Source: Fervidobacterium pennivorans (GTDB lineage: Bacteria > Thermotogota > Thermotogae > Thermotogales > Fervidobacteriaceae). From it: a DNA stretch of 64,000 nucleotides. Of the stretch, positions 44,277 through 52,374 are shown one piece after another. Location of the stretch: contig NZ_CP011393.1 of assembly GCF_001644665.1 (NCBI RefSeq), positions 1,634,001-1,698,000 of the forward strand. The letters run 5' to 3'. The notes under the pieces are model-generated. The model did no database searches and was not told the origin of the DNA. It saw only the letters and a list, made by a program, of their open reading frames with translations. Position numbers and translations under genes: made by a program. Within the stretch, counting starts at the first letter, position 1. Each line of letters starts with the position of its first letter.

Positions 44277-45064
44277 TGGATATTACCGTTTTACTCGGCG
44301 TTATTTTAGGTTTTGGTATGATGATATATGGTATCATAAGTGGTTCTGGTGATTTTGCTACATTCATCAACATACCATCTGTTATCATTACTGTTGGTGG
44401 TGCTATTTCCTCTGCTATAACTGCAAACAAAAAGAACGTGGTTTTTGGTATTGTTAAGGTTATAATGAACGCTATCAAAGAACCAAAGATTGATTATGTT
44501 GGAACTCTGAGAACGCTTGTGTCGTTTTCAGAAAAGGCAAGAAGAGAAGGGCTACTATCGCTTGAAGCGAATTTGGAAGAAATTCAAGATCCGTTCTTAA
44601 AAAAAGCTGTGCAATTGGTTGTTGATGGAACAGAGCCGGAAGTTTTGAGGTCCATGATGGAGATAGAAATTGAGATGGCAACAGCGGAAATGATGGACCA
44701 GAAGGGATTCTTTGACTCACTTGGAACCTTTGGTCCAGCGTTCGGAATGATAGGAACTCTTGTCGGGCTTATTCAGATGCTTAAAAGTTTGAACAACCCA
44801 GAGACATTAGGTCCCTCTATGGCAGTTGCACTTATAACCACATTGTACGGGTCTATTCTTGCTAACATCGTAGGTCTTCCAGTAGCCGAAAAAATAGCAA
44901 AACGTGCGGCAGATTTAGAGCTTGCGAGAAGAATGATTCTGGAAGGTGTGTTGTCTATTCAGGCTGGAGAAAATCCAAGGGTACTTGAGGAAAAACTGAA
45001 ATCCTATCTACCAAGCGCTGAGAAAGCTAAGTACGAAGCACAGGTTCAGGGAGCTGGTGCCTAA
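44276..45064 (+). CDS. motA: Flagellar motor stator MotA
   Basis: 262 residues, four membrane helices. It forms, with MotB, the proton- or sodium-driven stator. Family regions: GFGMMIYGIISGSGDFATFINIPSVIITVGGAI represented at the start by GSGDFATFINIPS, and LGTFGPAFGMIGTLVGLIQML in the channel helices. Gene overlaps flbD and motB by one base each (TAATG). Confidence 0.96.
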   Translation: MDITVLLGVILGFGMMIYGIISGSGDFATFINIPSVIITVGGAISSAITANKKNVVFGIVKVIMNAIKEPKIDYVGTLRTLVSFSEKARREGLLSLEANLEEIQDPFLKKAVQLVVDGTEPEVLRSMMEIEIEMATAEMMDQKGFFDSLGTFGPAFGMIGTLVGLIQMLKSLNNPETLGPSMAVALITTLYGSILANIVGLPVAEKIAKRAADLELARRMILEGVLSIQAGENPRVLEEKLKSYLPSAEKAKYEAQVQGAGA

Positions 45065-45936
45065 TGGCAAAGAAGGAAAAGTGTGTCTGTCCATCGGTAC
45101 CGGAATGGTTAAATACTTACGGAGATATGGTTACCTTGCTCCTTACATTCTTCGTTTTATTGTTCTCAATGTCGAGCTTGAGTCCTGGAAAATTCCAACA
45201 GATAGTAGTTGGGATGAGCTTGGCTTTGAGTGGAAATCCACCAAGTGTCTTAACCGGTGGGCAGACTATGAGCGAAGAAGCGCTTATATCTTCAAAGCCT
45301 GGTGTTTATCAGGAACTGTTACGAATATCCGAGGAATACCAGGGTAAGGTAACAATAGAAGAACGAGACGAAGGAACACTTATCACACTGACTAATTTTA
45401 AGATTTTCGAAACAGGAAGCGCAAGACTAACAGCTGAAGCCAAAGAAATAATTGAGAAACTGGGGGCTATAATTTTAGAGCATACATCGAACATAATTGA
45501 GGTTAGAGGATATGCTGATGACAGACCAACAACTCCAGACTCTATATATCCATCGAACTGGCACCTTAGTAGTGCTCGGGCATCTTCGGTAGTGAATTTC
45601 ATGCTAACGGAGTTGAAGCAAAAAAGGTATGCGTTGAGGTATGCAGAGATAAGGTCTGGATTATTCGATATCGATTATTTCTATTCGCCTGATAGGTTCG
45701 TACCGATAGGAAAAGGAGATGTTGATGTAAACAAAGAACTGAAATCCATAAAGGCGAATTACGATTACGACATGTCGAAACTACAAAGTGACTACGAAAG
45801 TGGTAAAATATCTATAGAAGAGTACCAAAGACAGGGTGCAGAATTTACCCAGAAATACTATAGAGACGTTGAACAAACACGTGCAAAATATAGGAAAATA
45901 GAAATCGTAATAAAGAGAGAAACTAAGGGATACTGA
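45064..45936 (+). CDS. motB: Flagellar motor stator MotB
   Basis: 290 residues. The short cytoplasmic N-terminus and PEWLNTYGDMVTLLLTFFVLLFSM contain the ion-carrying Asp (D21). The periplasmic OmpA-like peptidoglycan-binding domain follows (about 100-285; IIEVRGYADDRPT, NWHLSSARASSVVNFML). An added segment of about 45 residues (DVNKELKSIKANYDYDMSKL...) is predicted helical and lies inside the C-terminal part. The ion type cannot be decided here. Confidence 0.95.
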   Translation: MAKKEKCVCPSVPEWLNTYGDMVTLLLTFFVLLFSMSSLSPGKFQQIVVGMSLALSGNPPSVLTGGQTMSEEALISSKPGVYQELLRISEEYQGKVTIEERDEGTLITLTNFKIFETGSARLTAEAKEIIEKLGAIILEHTSNIIEVRGYADDRPTTPDSIYPSNWHLSSARASSVVNFMLTELKQKRYALRYAEIRSGLFDIDYFYSPDRFVPIGKGDVDVNKELKSIKANYDYDMSKLQSDYESGKISIEEYQRQGAEFTQKYYRDVEQTRAKYRKIEIVIKRETKGY

Positions 45937-45965
45937 TAAATCGAGAAAGTTAAGGAGGGCGAAGT

Positions 45966-46490
45966 ATGCCTGAAGAAGTTGAACAACAGCAAGAGCAACC
46001 TAAGAAGAAAGGTAACTTGATGGACTTAATAAAGATGTTAGTAATTCCGTTAGTTATTTCACTTGTTGTAAGTTTGGTTGTTTTCTTCATGCTTGGTTCG
46101 AATAAGCAACCAAGCCAGCCTAAGGAAGAAGAAGCAACTGCTGCGGCGCCGGTCCAGATAAAGGCAGTTGTTATTGCTCAAGGTAAGTATCAAACCTTCA
46201 TGCTTAAAGGTGGAAGAGATGTTGCGGTTGTCGATTCTTTAACCTTGCTTGTCGGTAGTGAACCTTGCAGAGCAGCTGTAGCTGAAAAAAACGATGAAAT
46301 AATGGACGCACTTGCTACGATATTCTTGAGCAAAGAGCGGTTTGCCCTCGTAACTCCAGCGGGTTTAGACTTATTAAAAAAGCAAATCAGGGAAGCTGTG
46401 AATGAGATTACCGGATTTACTGGCGAGAAAGAAAAACTTGGGGTTTTAAATGTTTATATATACATAAAAGCGATAAGTACTGTCCAGTAA
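45966..46490 (+). CDS. fliL: Flagellar basal-body protein FliL
   Basis: 174 residues: Glu/Gln-rich cytoplasmic start, one membrane helix (about 20-45, MLVIPLVISLVVSLVVFFML), and a periplasmic domain ending in a FliL-like KEKLGVLNVYIYIKAISTVQ. FliL surrounds and stabilises stators. The AAGGAGGG ribosome site precedes the ATG. Confidence 0.88.
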   Translation: MPEEVEQQQEQPKKKGNLMDLIKMLVIPLVISLVVSLVVFFMLGSNKQPSQPKEEEATAAAPVQIKAVVIAQGKYQTFMLKGGRDVAVVDSLTLLVGSEPCRAAVAEKNDEIMDALATIFLSKERFALVTPAGLDLLKKQIREAVNEITGFTGEKEKLGVLNVYIYIKAISTVQ

Positions 46491-46526
46491 CAATATCACA
46501 ATCCCTTTCATGGGAGGTTGTTAGTT

Positions 46527-47522
46527 TTGCCGGATGTACTGAGCCAAGAAGAAATAGACCGATTGTTGGCGGCACTTTCGCAGGGAGAAGTTAATATAGA
46601 GGAAGTGAAAAAAGAGGGCGAAGAGAAAAAGGTTCGCACATATGATTTTTTGCGCCCTCAAAAATTTTCGAAAGAACAAATTCGAACTGTTCAGATGATA
46701 CATGAAAACTTTGCACGAAGTGTATCTACGTATTTATCAGGTAAATTGAGATCCTTCACCTCAGTAAACGTTGTTGGTATAGACCAACTTACCTATGATG
46801 AATACATGAAATCCATAGGTAACCCGTCGTTCATAACCATATTCACGGCAAGAGAATTGGTAGGTAGCGCAATATTCAACATGAGCTTAGAAATATTTTA
46901 TGGGGTTTTGGATGTTCTACTTGGTGGACCTGGTGAACCTGGTGATGTCAAAAGAATTCCAACAGAAATCGAAATGGGGATAATTAAGAAAGAGGTTGTA
47001 AATTTACTTACCGCACTTTCTCAAGCTTGGATGTCTGTTCACCCGTTTATCCCTGTTGTTGAATCCACAGAAACAAACCCACAATTCGTCCAAATAGTCC
47101 CAAGTAGCGAGATGGTTTTAGCAATCACATTTTTTGTGAGTTTCGGAAAAGTGGAGGGTTACATGAGCCTTTGCTGGCCATCTTCTGTTATAGAGCCGAT
47201 AGGAGAAAAGCTCACAACACAGAGTTGGTTCAAAGTCAAGCAAAAAGAAATAACGGAAGAGCATATCGAGAAGCTCAAAGAAAACTTGCAAAGAACAAAG
47301 ATAGATGTTATCGCAATTATTGGAGAAACTGAGCTAACCTTAGGTGAAATTTTAACACTTGAGGTAGGCGACGTGATAAGATTGAAAGAACACTACGACG
47401 AACCGATAAGAGTAGAAGTAAACGGTCGTACAAAATTCCTAGGTAAACCTGGTCAGTACAAAGGGAACTATGCTGTAAAGATTACCGAAGTGATAGAAGA
47501 ACCTAAAGAGGAAGGTGAATAG
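46527..47522 (+). CDS. fliM: Flagellar motor switch protein FliM
   Basis: 331 residues from a TTG at 46527 (GGGAGG at 9 nt; the TTG at 46518 abuts the ribosome site). The N-terminal DVLSQEEIDRLLAAL is the CheY-P docking helix, the middle region (YDFLRPQKFSKEQIRTVQMIHENFARS) is the FliG-contacting domain, and the C-terminus (about 245-325) is a SpoA/FliN-like domain. Part of the C-ring. Confidence 0.95.
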   Translation: MPDVLSQEEIDRLLAALSQGEVNIEEVKKEGEEKKVRTYDFLRPQKFSKEQIRTVQMIHENFARSVSTYLSGKLRSFTSVNVVGIDQLTYDEYMKSIGNPSFITIFTARELVGSAIFNMSLEIFYGVLDVLLGGPGEPGDVKRIPTEIEMGIIKKEVVNLLTALSQAWMSVHPFIPVVESTETNPQFVQIVPSSEMVLAITFFVSFGKVEGYMSLCWPSSVIEPIGEKLTTQSWFKVKQKEITEEHIEKLKENLQRTKIDVIAIIGETELTLGEILTLEVGDVIRLKEHYDEPIRVEVNGRTKFLGKPGQYKGNYAVKITEVIEEPKEEGE

Positions 47523-47524
47523 GC

Positions 47525-48625
47525 ATGATAGCTGATGACTTCCTAAGCCAAGAAGAATTGGATGCTTTACTTAAACAAGTTGTGCAAGATGAGGAACTTT
47601 CAGATATTGAAATATCAATGGTCGGCGAAGTTGGAAATATAATTCTTGGTGCAGGTGCAACTGCACTGTCTAACATTCTGGGTAGAAAAGTAGACATTTC
47701 AACACCAGAAGTTGAAGTTATGACACTTCGCGAACTAAGAAAAGGTATAAGCGGCGAGAAGGTTTGTGTAACGATACACTTTGAAGGCGAAGTTGAGGGC
47801 TTAAATGCGCTGGTTATTGAAAAACAGTTAGCAGCTGAACTCGCTGATATAATGATGGGCGGTCTTGGTAAGCCAGAGAGTGATGAACTTGACGAGTTCA
47901 AACTCAGTGCCGTTGGTGAAGCCATGAACCAGATGATGGGTTCGGCTGCTACTTCACTTTCCGATATGATAAAAAAACCCGTTAGTATTACTCCACCAAC
48001 GACGGAGATTCTGAACTTCGATGACGAGAGCGTGAAATTCCCACCTATAGGTGATGAAAACGACAAAGTTGCAAAAGCAACTTTTACAATGACTATCGAA
48101 GGCTTACAACCTGCGAAGTTCTTTTTGGCAATGCCTATTTCATTTGTCAAAAAACTATATGAATTAATATTCGGCACACCGACTGTAGAGCAAAAGCAAG
48201 CAAGTGCACGAGCTCCAGAGTCAGCTCAAACTTCCGCTTCAAAACCTACGAGTTTTGTTCCACCTACTCCAAAGAGAGAAGAAAAGCAAACGGTTGCAGC
48301 AAGACCTGTCCAATTTGAAGATTTCGGCAGAACCCAACAACCATCCGAAAAACCACAAATTTTGGATGAAAGACTCCAGTTGCTATTTGATGTGCCGTTA
48401 AATGTTACCGTAGAACTCGGACGTACGAAGCTCACTTTGAAAGAAATTATGGAACTTGGCGTGGGGTCTCTAATAGAACTGGATAAACTTACGGGAGAAC
48501 CTGTTGATATTTACGTAAACAACAAATTGATTGCACGTGGAGAAGTTGTTGTCATCGATGAAAATTTTGGTGTGCGTATTACAGAGATAGTGAATCCTAA
48601 GGAAAGGCTTTACAGCTTAAAATAA
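47525..48625 (+). CDS. fliY: Flagellar motor switch phosphatase FliY (CheC-FliN fusion)
   Basis: 366 residues: N-terminal CheY-P docking-type helix (FLSQEELDALLKQ), a CheC-type phosphatase domain (about 28-215) with two E-xx-N active-site helices, SMVGEVGNIILGAGATAL and SAVGEAMNQMMGSAATSL, a Pro/Ala/Gln-rich linker (about 222-280), and a C-terminal FliN/SpoA domain (LLFDVPLNVTVELGRTKLTLKEI). It combines CheY-P removal with the C-ring FliN role. Last gene of this operon, followed by a strong terminator. Confidence 0.95.
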   Translation: MIADDFLSQEELDALLKQVVQDEELSDIEISMVGEVGNIILGAGATALSNILGRKVDISTPEVEVMTLRELRKGISGEKVCVTIHFEGEVEGLNALVIEKQLAAELADIMMGGLGKPESDELDEFKLSAVGEAMNQMMGSAATSLSDMIKKPVSITPPTTEILNFDDESVKFPPIGDENDKVAKATFTMTIEGLQPAKFFLAMPISFVKKLYELIFGTPTVEQKQASARAPESAQTSASKPTSFVPPTPKREEKQTVAARPVQFEDFGRTQQPSEKPQILDERLQLLFDVPLNVTVELGRTKLTLKEIMELGVGSLIELDKLTGEPVDIYVNNKLIARGEVVVIDENFGVRITEIVNPKERLYSLK

Positions 48626-48645
48626 GAACATTAAGCCCATCTAAC

Positions 48646-48673
48646 AAAAGAAGCCCCTTCCGGGGCTTCTTTT
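48646..48673. terminator. Bidirectional terminator between fliY and bglA
   Basis: 12-bp perfect stem AAAAGAAGCCCC (48646-48657 / 48662-48673) with a TTCC loop; ends the flagellar operon on plus and bglA on minus. Confidence 0.93.
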
Positions 48674-48684
48674 CTTTCGAACTT

Positions 48685-50001
48685 TTAAGATTTTAGAAAT
48701 TCCTTCAACCACAACGCTGAATCTTTCAATATCCTTTTTTGCGTATTGTAATCTACGTAGATTATACCGAAACGTTTTGAGTATCCGTACGCCCATTCGA
48801 AGTTGTCCATCAAAGACCAAATGAAGTAACCTTTCAAATCAACACCTGCATTGATTGCTTCAAGTGCTTTTTCAAAGTGCTTTTCCAAATATTCAATTCG
48901 GTAATTATCATGAACTCTTCCGTTTTCCAATTTATCAGGTCCAGCCATCCCGTTCTCTGTGATATAAAGTGGTAGTTTATATCTTTCCTTCAGATAGACC
49001 AGCATATCAAATAATCCCTGCGGGTAGATTTCCCATCCCATCTCCGTTTTGGGAAGGTCTCCCTGAACATACGAAAATCCAAGAGGATTGTTCATATCAA
49101 AAACAACAAGTGTTCTTGTGTAATAATTCACACCAAAGAAGTCTATAGGAGTCGAAATAATATTCATATCGCTATCGGGAACTTGCAACCCTTTTTCCGT
49201 ATAAAGTGCAACTGCTTCTTCGGGATATTTTCCGAAAACAACAGGGTCATGGAACCATGCATTAACAAACTTATCAACAAGACTTGCGACCAAGAAACTT
49301 TCGGGTTTTGCATCGCCCGGTTCTATTTTCATCACAACGTTGGTTAAGCCAACTTTTCCATCTTTTACTTCTTCCCTGAACGCCTGAACGGCATGTCCAT
49401 GTGCCCTTAACAGGTTGTGTGCCGCGATTATCGCTTCTTGTAAATTTTGATGACCCGGGGCATGCTCTCCCGTGTAATAACCCAAGAAAGAAGAACACCA
49501 TGGTTCGTTCAGTGTAATCCAATGTTTCACACGATCACCGAGTTCGTTGAACATAAACGTTGCGTATGCTCTGAAATAAAGCGCTATATCTGGGTTAAGC
49601 CATCCACCTTTTTCATAAAGTGCGTAGGGTAAGTCCCAGTGATAGAGTGTTACGAATGGTATGATATCATTCTTCAAAAGCTCATCAACGAGTCTGTTGT
49701 AGAAATCCACACCCTTTTGGTTGATGTTCTTCCCATCTGGCATAATTCTGGGCCAGGAGATAGAGAATCTGTAAGCGTCCAACCCTATTCCTTTCATCAG
49801 CTGGATATCTTCCTTGTATCGGTGGTAATGGTCACACGCAACGTCTCCTGTGTCACCGTTCAAGGTTTTGCCAGGCGTGTGTGAAAAGACATCCCAAATT
49901 GATGGTCCTCTGCCATCTTCGTTTGCTGCACCTTCAATCTGGTATGCTGCTGTAGCCGTTCCGAAGATAAAATCTTTTGGAAAATCGGACCTTCTTATCA
50001 T
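48685..50001 (-). CDS. bglA: Glycoside hydrolase family 1 beta-glucosidase
   Basis: 438 residues, near the usual GH1 length, no signal peptide, so cytoplasmic. It hydrolyses beta-linked di- and oligosaccharides from the non-reducing end. N-terminal FIFGTATAAYQIEGA, acid/base Glu in WITLNEPW, nucleophile Glu in YITENGMAGPD, and the C-terminal WSLMDNFEWAYGYSKRFG are all present. The ATG at 50001 follows CAGGGGGTG. An IS copy is inserted 23 nt upstream; without it the preceding transporter gene would have overlapped this start by ATGA (see findings). Confidence 0.96.
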   Translation of the reverse strand: MIRRSDFPKDFIFGTATAAYQIEGAANEDGRGPSIWDVFSHTPGKTLNGDTGDVACDHYHRYKEDIQLMKGIGLDAYRFSISWPRIMPDGKNINQKGVDFYNRLVDELLKNDIIPFVTLYHWDLPYALYEKGGWLNPDIALYFRAYATFMFNELGDRVKHWITLNEPWCSSFLGYYTGEHAPGHQNLQEAIIAAHNLLRAHGHAVQAFREEVKDGKVGLTNVVMKIEPGDAKPESFLVASLVDKFVNAWFHDPVVFGKYPEEAVALYTEKGLQVPDSDMNIISTPIDFFGVNYYTRTLVVFDMNNPLGFSYVQGDLPKTEMGWEIYPQGLFDMLVYLKERYKLPLYITENGMAGPDKLENGRVHDNYRIEYLEKHFEKALEAINAGVDLKGYFIWSLMDNFEWAYGYSKRFGIIYVDYNTQKRILKDSALWLKEFLKS

Positions 50002-50016
50002 TTTTTCACCCCCTGG

Positions 50017-51091
50017 TTTAGTTCGATAATGTTAACTAAAAGTATTGAAACTTTCCAAAAACCGCATTATCCTTATAAAGAGGGGACACCCCCCAACCAA
50101 CTCTCGACAAAGGAGGTATCCCGATATGAACAACTCAACACTCTCTTGTCCAAAATGCGGTTCCACCAGCCTATACAAAAACGGTCACGACAAATACGGT
50201 AACCAACAATTCCTTTGCAAACTCTGCCATCATTCCTTCAAACTTTCCCATTCTCAAAAACGCAAAAACTTTCCTTTCCCATATCCCAAATGCTCTTCTT
50301 GTGGTAAAGCTATGGAAATTCACAAAGTCCGTCGCTCTTTCGTTGTCTTCCGTTGTAGAGCTTGTCGTACCAAAGATAGAGTACCTTTTAACCTCCCCGA
50401 ACCAGTCACCCTTATTCCTGAGAAATTTAAATATTTCCGCTTCCCTATCTACTTCATCTTAAAAGCTTTCGTTTTGTATATGAAACACAATATGTCTTAT
50501 CGCTCTCTTGCTCATTCTCTTAATATCAAAGTATCTCATGTCACCATATACAAATGGGTTATTAGATTGTGTACTTTATTCTCTGTACTTTTCCCAACAT
50601 TTACCATCGAAAATGTTTTCTCAGTTCATGCTGATGAAACTGTTCTTGTGTTCAAAGAACAAAAGTACTATGTTTGGCTATTAGTCGATCATGAAACTAA
50701 CTTTATCCTTTGTTGGCATGTCTCAAAGTACCGTGATATGGGACAAGTCAAAGTATTGCTCGAGAAGTTCTTTGGTAATTTAGAACCTAAAAGCATTGAA
50801 CTTATTACTGATGGACTTGGTGCATATGAAAGTGCAGTAAAGCTGTTGTTCAGAAATATCAATCACGTAGTGGTACCGCTCGGTAAAAACAATCAATGTG
50901 AATCTAAGTTTTCATTGTTGAAAGACTTTTTCCGACTCAAGCGAGGGCTGAAGAATACGAAGAATTTAGCAAAATACATTCAAGGCTTTTGTGTAGTGAA
51001 GAATCTTTGGAAAACACACAATGGCAATATCAATTGCATTCTTTCACACTTACACTCTTTCATCACTACAAGTTAACACTATCTTTAGTTC
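50017..51091 (+). mobile_element. Complete IS6-like insertion sequence, copy C, with 8-bp target duplication
   Basis: Element 50025-51083 (1059 bp, same length as copy A), ends GATAATGTTAAC and GTTAACACTATC, flanked by TTTAGTTC (50017-50024 and 51084-51091). The second TTTAGTTC is immediately followed by the left end of copy D in the same orientation, making a tandem array. Inside the left end, on plus, TTGAAA - 17 bp - TATCCT is a likely transposase promoter. Confidence 0.93.
50126..51076 (+). CDS. IS6-like DDE transposase (copy C)
   Basis: 316 residues from the ATG at 50126 (AAAGGAGGT). Same architecture as copy A: two zinc ribbons, helix-turn-helix-like region and an intact DDE set (VHADETVLV, LITDGLGAYESA, NNQCESKFS). 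It differs from copy A by only about a dozen residues, clustered around the second zinc ribbon (SSCGKAMEIHKVRRSF against TSCGKSMQIYKVHRSF). Ends inside the right terminal repeat. Confidence 0.92.
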   Translation: MNNSTLSCPKCGSTSLYKNGHDKYGNQQFLCKLCHHSFKLSHSQKRKNFPFPYPKCSSCGKAMEIHKVRRSFVVFRCRACRTKDRVPFNLPEPVTLIPEKFKYFRFPIYFILKAFVLYMKHNMSYRSLAHSLNIKVSHVTIYKWVIRLCTLFSVLFPTFTIENVFSVHADETVLVFKEQKYYVWLLVDHETNFILCWHVSKYRDMGQVKVLLEKFFGNLEPKSIELITDGLGAYESAVKLLFRNINHVVVPLGKNNQCESKFSLLKDFFRLKRGLKNTKNLAKYIQGFCVVKNLWKTHNGNINCILSHLHSFITTS

Positions 51092-51501
51092 GATAATGTT
51101 AACTAAAAGTATTGAAACTTTCCAAAAACCGCATTATCCTTTAAAGAGAGGGCACCCACCCAACCAACTCTCGACAAAGGAGGTATCCCGATATGAACAA
51201 CTCAACGCTCTCTTGTGCAAAATGCGGTTCCACCAGCTTGTACAAAAACGGTCATGACAAATACGGTAACCAACAATTCCTTTGCAAACTCTGCCATCAT
51301 TCTTTCAAACTTTCCCATTCTCACAAACGCAAAAACTTCCCTTTCCCTTATCCCAAATGCACTTCTTGTGATAGGTCTAAGGTCTTTGTGTAGTGAAGAA
51401 TCTTTGAAAAACTCACAATGGTAATATCAATCTCATTCTTCCACGCTTACACTCTTTCATCACTACAAGTTAACACTATCTCGCTACGAGTTAACACTAT
51501 C
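51092..51501 (+). mobile_element. Deleted IS derivative, copy D, with an extra duplicated end
   Basis: Left end GATAATGTTAAC at 51092; right end GTTAACACTATC at 51469-51480. About 670 bp of the transposase gene is missing, joined near 51378-51382 at the same place as in the second part of copy B. A further 21 bp (51481-51501) repeat the right end (GAGTTAACACTATC). The right flank reads TTAGTTC, one base short of the TTTAGTTC on the left. The last repeat supplies the stop codon of the neighbouring transporter gene. Confidence 0.88.
51193..51393 (+). pseudogene. Truncated transposase frame: N-terminal zinc ribbon only
   Basis: 66 codons with an intact AAAGGAGGT ribosome site and ATG. It encodes the first zinc ribbon (CAKCGSTSLYKNG...CKLC) and half of the second (CTSC), then ends at a new stop (DRSKVFV) created by the internal deletion. 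No DDE core. It could be an inert remnant or a DNA-binding peptide that interferes with transposition. Confidence 0.7.
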
Positions 51502-51979
51502 TTAGTTCGAAATCTTCCGCAATATCATGTGTTTTCACAGCCAAAAAAGCATTTGCAAATGCACTGAACGTACCTAACGTCATCACCAATGGTAGGAAGA
51601 TGAAAATAGCATTTGAACCAATTAAGAAACTACCTATAACAAACTGCACCAAATTGTTTGTTACCATTCCCAGAAGGCTTATTCCGAATACACTTAAGAA
51701 GTTAAACCTTGAGAGAAAGCTTTGAACTATCGCAGCTGCCACACTGCCGAAAAAACCCATGAAAAAACCTGGAGTAAATATGGTGCCAGAAAGAATAGAA
51801 CCAAGTAAAGACTTAGAGACGGCAAGAAGTACAGCGTCTGAAAGACCAGAAAAAACAGACATGTACAACACTAAGAAATTTGAAAAACCCCACTTGCCTC
51901 CTGGAACAGGAAATGGTATTAACCCTTCAACAACGTACGCCACACTACTCAACGCTATCATTATCCCGAAAATTACCAC
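51497..51979 (-). CDS. Gx-type (heptaprenyl diphosphate synthase component I-like) membrane transporter, 3' end altered by IS
   Basis: 160 residues from a GTG at 51979, where homology begins and which overlaps the upstream stop by 7 nt; a longer frame reaching 52096 has a highly charged, unlikely N-terminus inside the upstream gene. About five membrane helices; IPFPVPGGKWGFSNFLVLY is the family hallmark. Usually found beside a NusG-II protein, as here, and thought to be a small-molecule transporter. The stop (TAG) comes from the IS end, replacing the original C-terminus. Confidence 0.72.
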   Translation of the reverse strand: MVIFGIMIALSSVAYVVEGLIPFPVPGGKWGFSNFLVLYMSVFSGLSDAVLLAVSKSLLGSILSGTIFTPGFFMGFFGSVAAAIVQSFLSRFNFLSVFGISLLGMVTNNLVQFVIGSFLIGSNAIFIFLPLVMTLGTFSAFANAFLAVKTHDIAEDFELR

Positions 51980-52371
51980 GTTTCCACGTCTATTTTTTTC
52001 TCTCCTTTTTTCTCGTCTGTCTTGAACTCTATTATCATTCTGTTTGGTACGCAAATTATACTCCCTCCTGGTCCTATCTTCCCTGTCTTTTCGCAAATTT
52101 TATCGGGACAATTCGAATCGGTAACCCAAACTTTGTTTCCGTCGAAATGTAGTGTTGTTATGTACTTTCCCTCTTGGTTTCTTATTATAAATTCGCCAGG
52201 TTCTTTGACCTTCAATATCTCCTCACCCTGGATTCTCACAAAAATTGTTTTCTGACTTGAAACATTACCATTTTCATACGTAAATTGAAAAAAATACCAA
52301 CCTATTCCAAAAACAATTGCAACTGTGACAAAAATAATATCACTTGGCTTTAAGAATTTTCTTTCCTTCAT
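51973..52371 (-). CDS. NusG domain II-containing exported/anchored protein
   Basis: 132 residues: basic N-terminus, one membrane helix (about 10-29, IIFVTVAIVFGIGWYFF), and an outside NusG_II-type beta domain with the signature SNCPDKICEKTGKIGPGGSIICVPNRMIIE. The paired cysteines CPDKIC are conserved in this family. Function unknown; family members are found with Gx transporters and flavin-transfer systems. It lies 3 bp after hutI. Confidence 0.8.
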   Translation of the reverse strand: MKERKFLKPSDIIFVTVAIVFGIGWYFFQFTYENGNVSSQKTIFVRIQGEEILKVKEPGEFIIRNQEGKYITTLHFDGNKVWVTDSNCPDKICEKTGKIGPGGSIICVPNRMIIEFKTDEKKGEKKIDVETW

Positions 52372-52374
52372 GCT

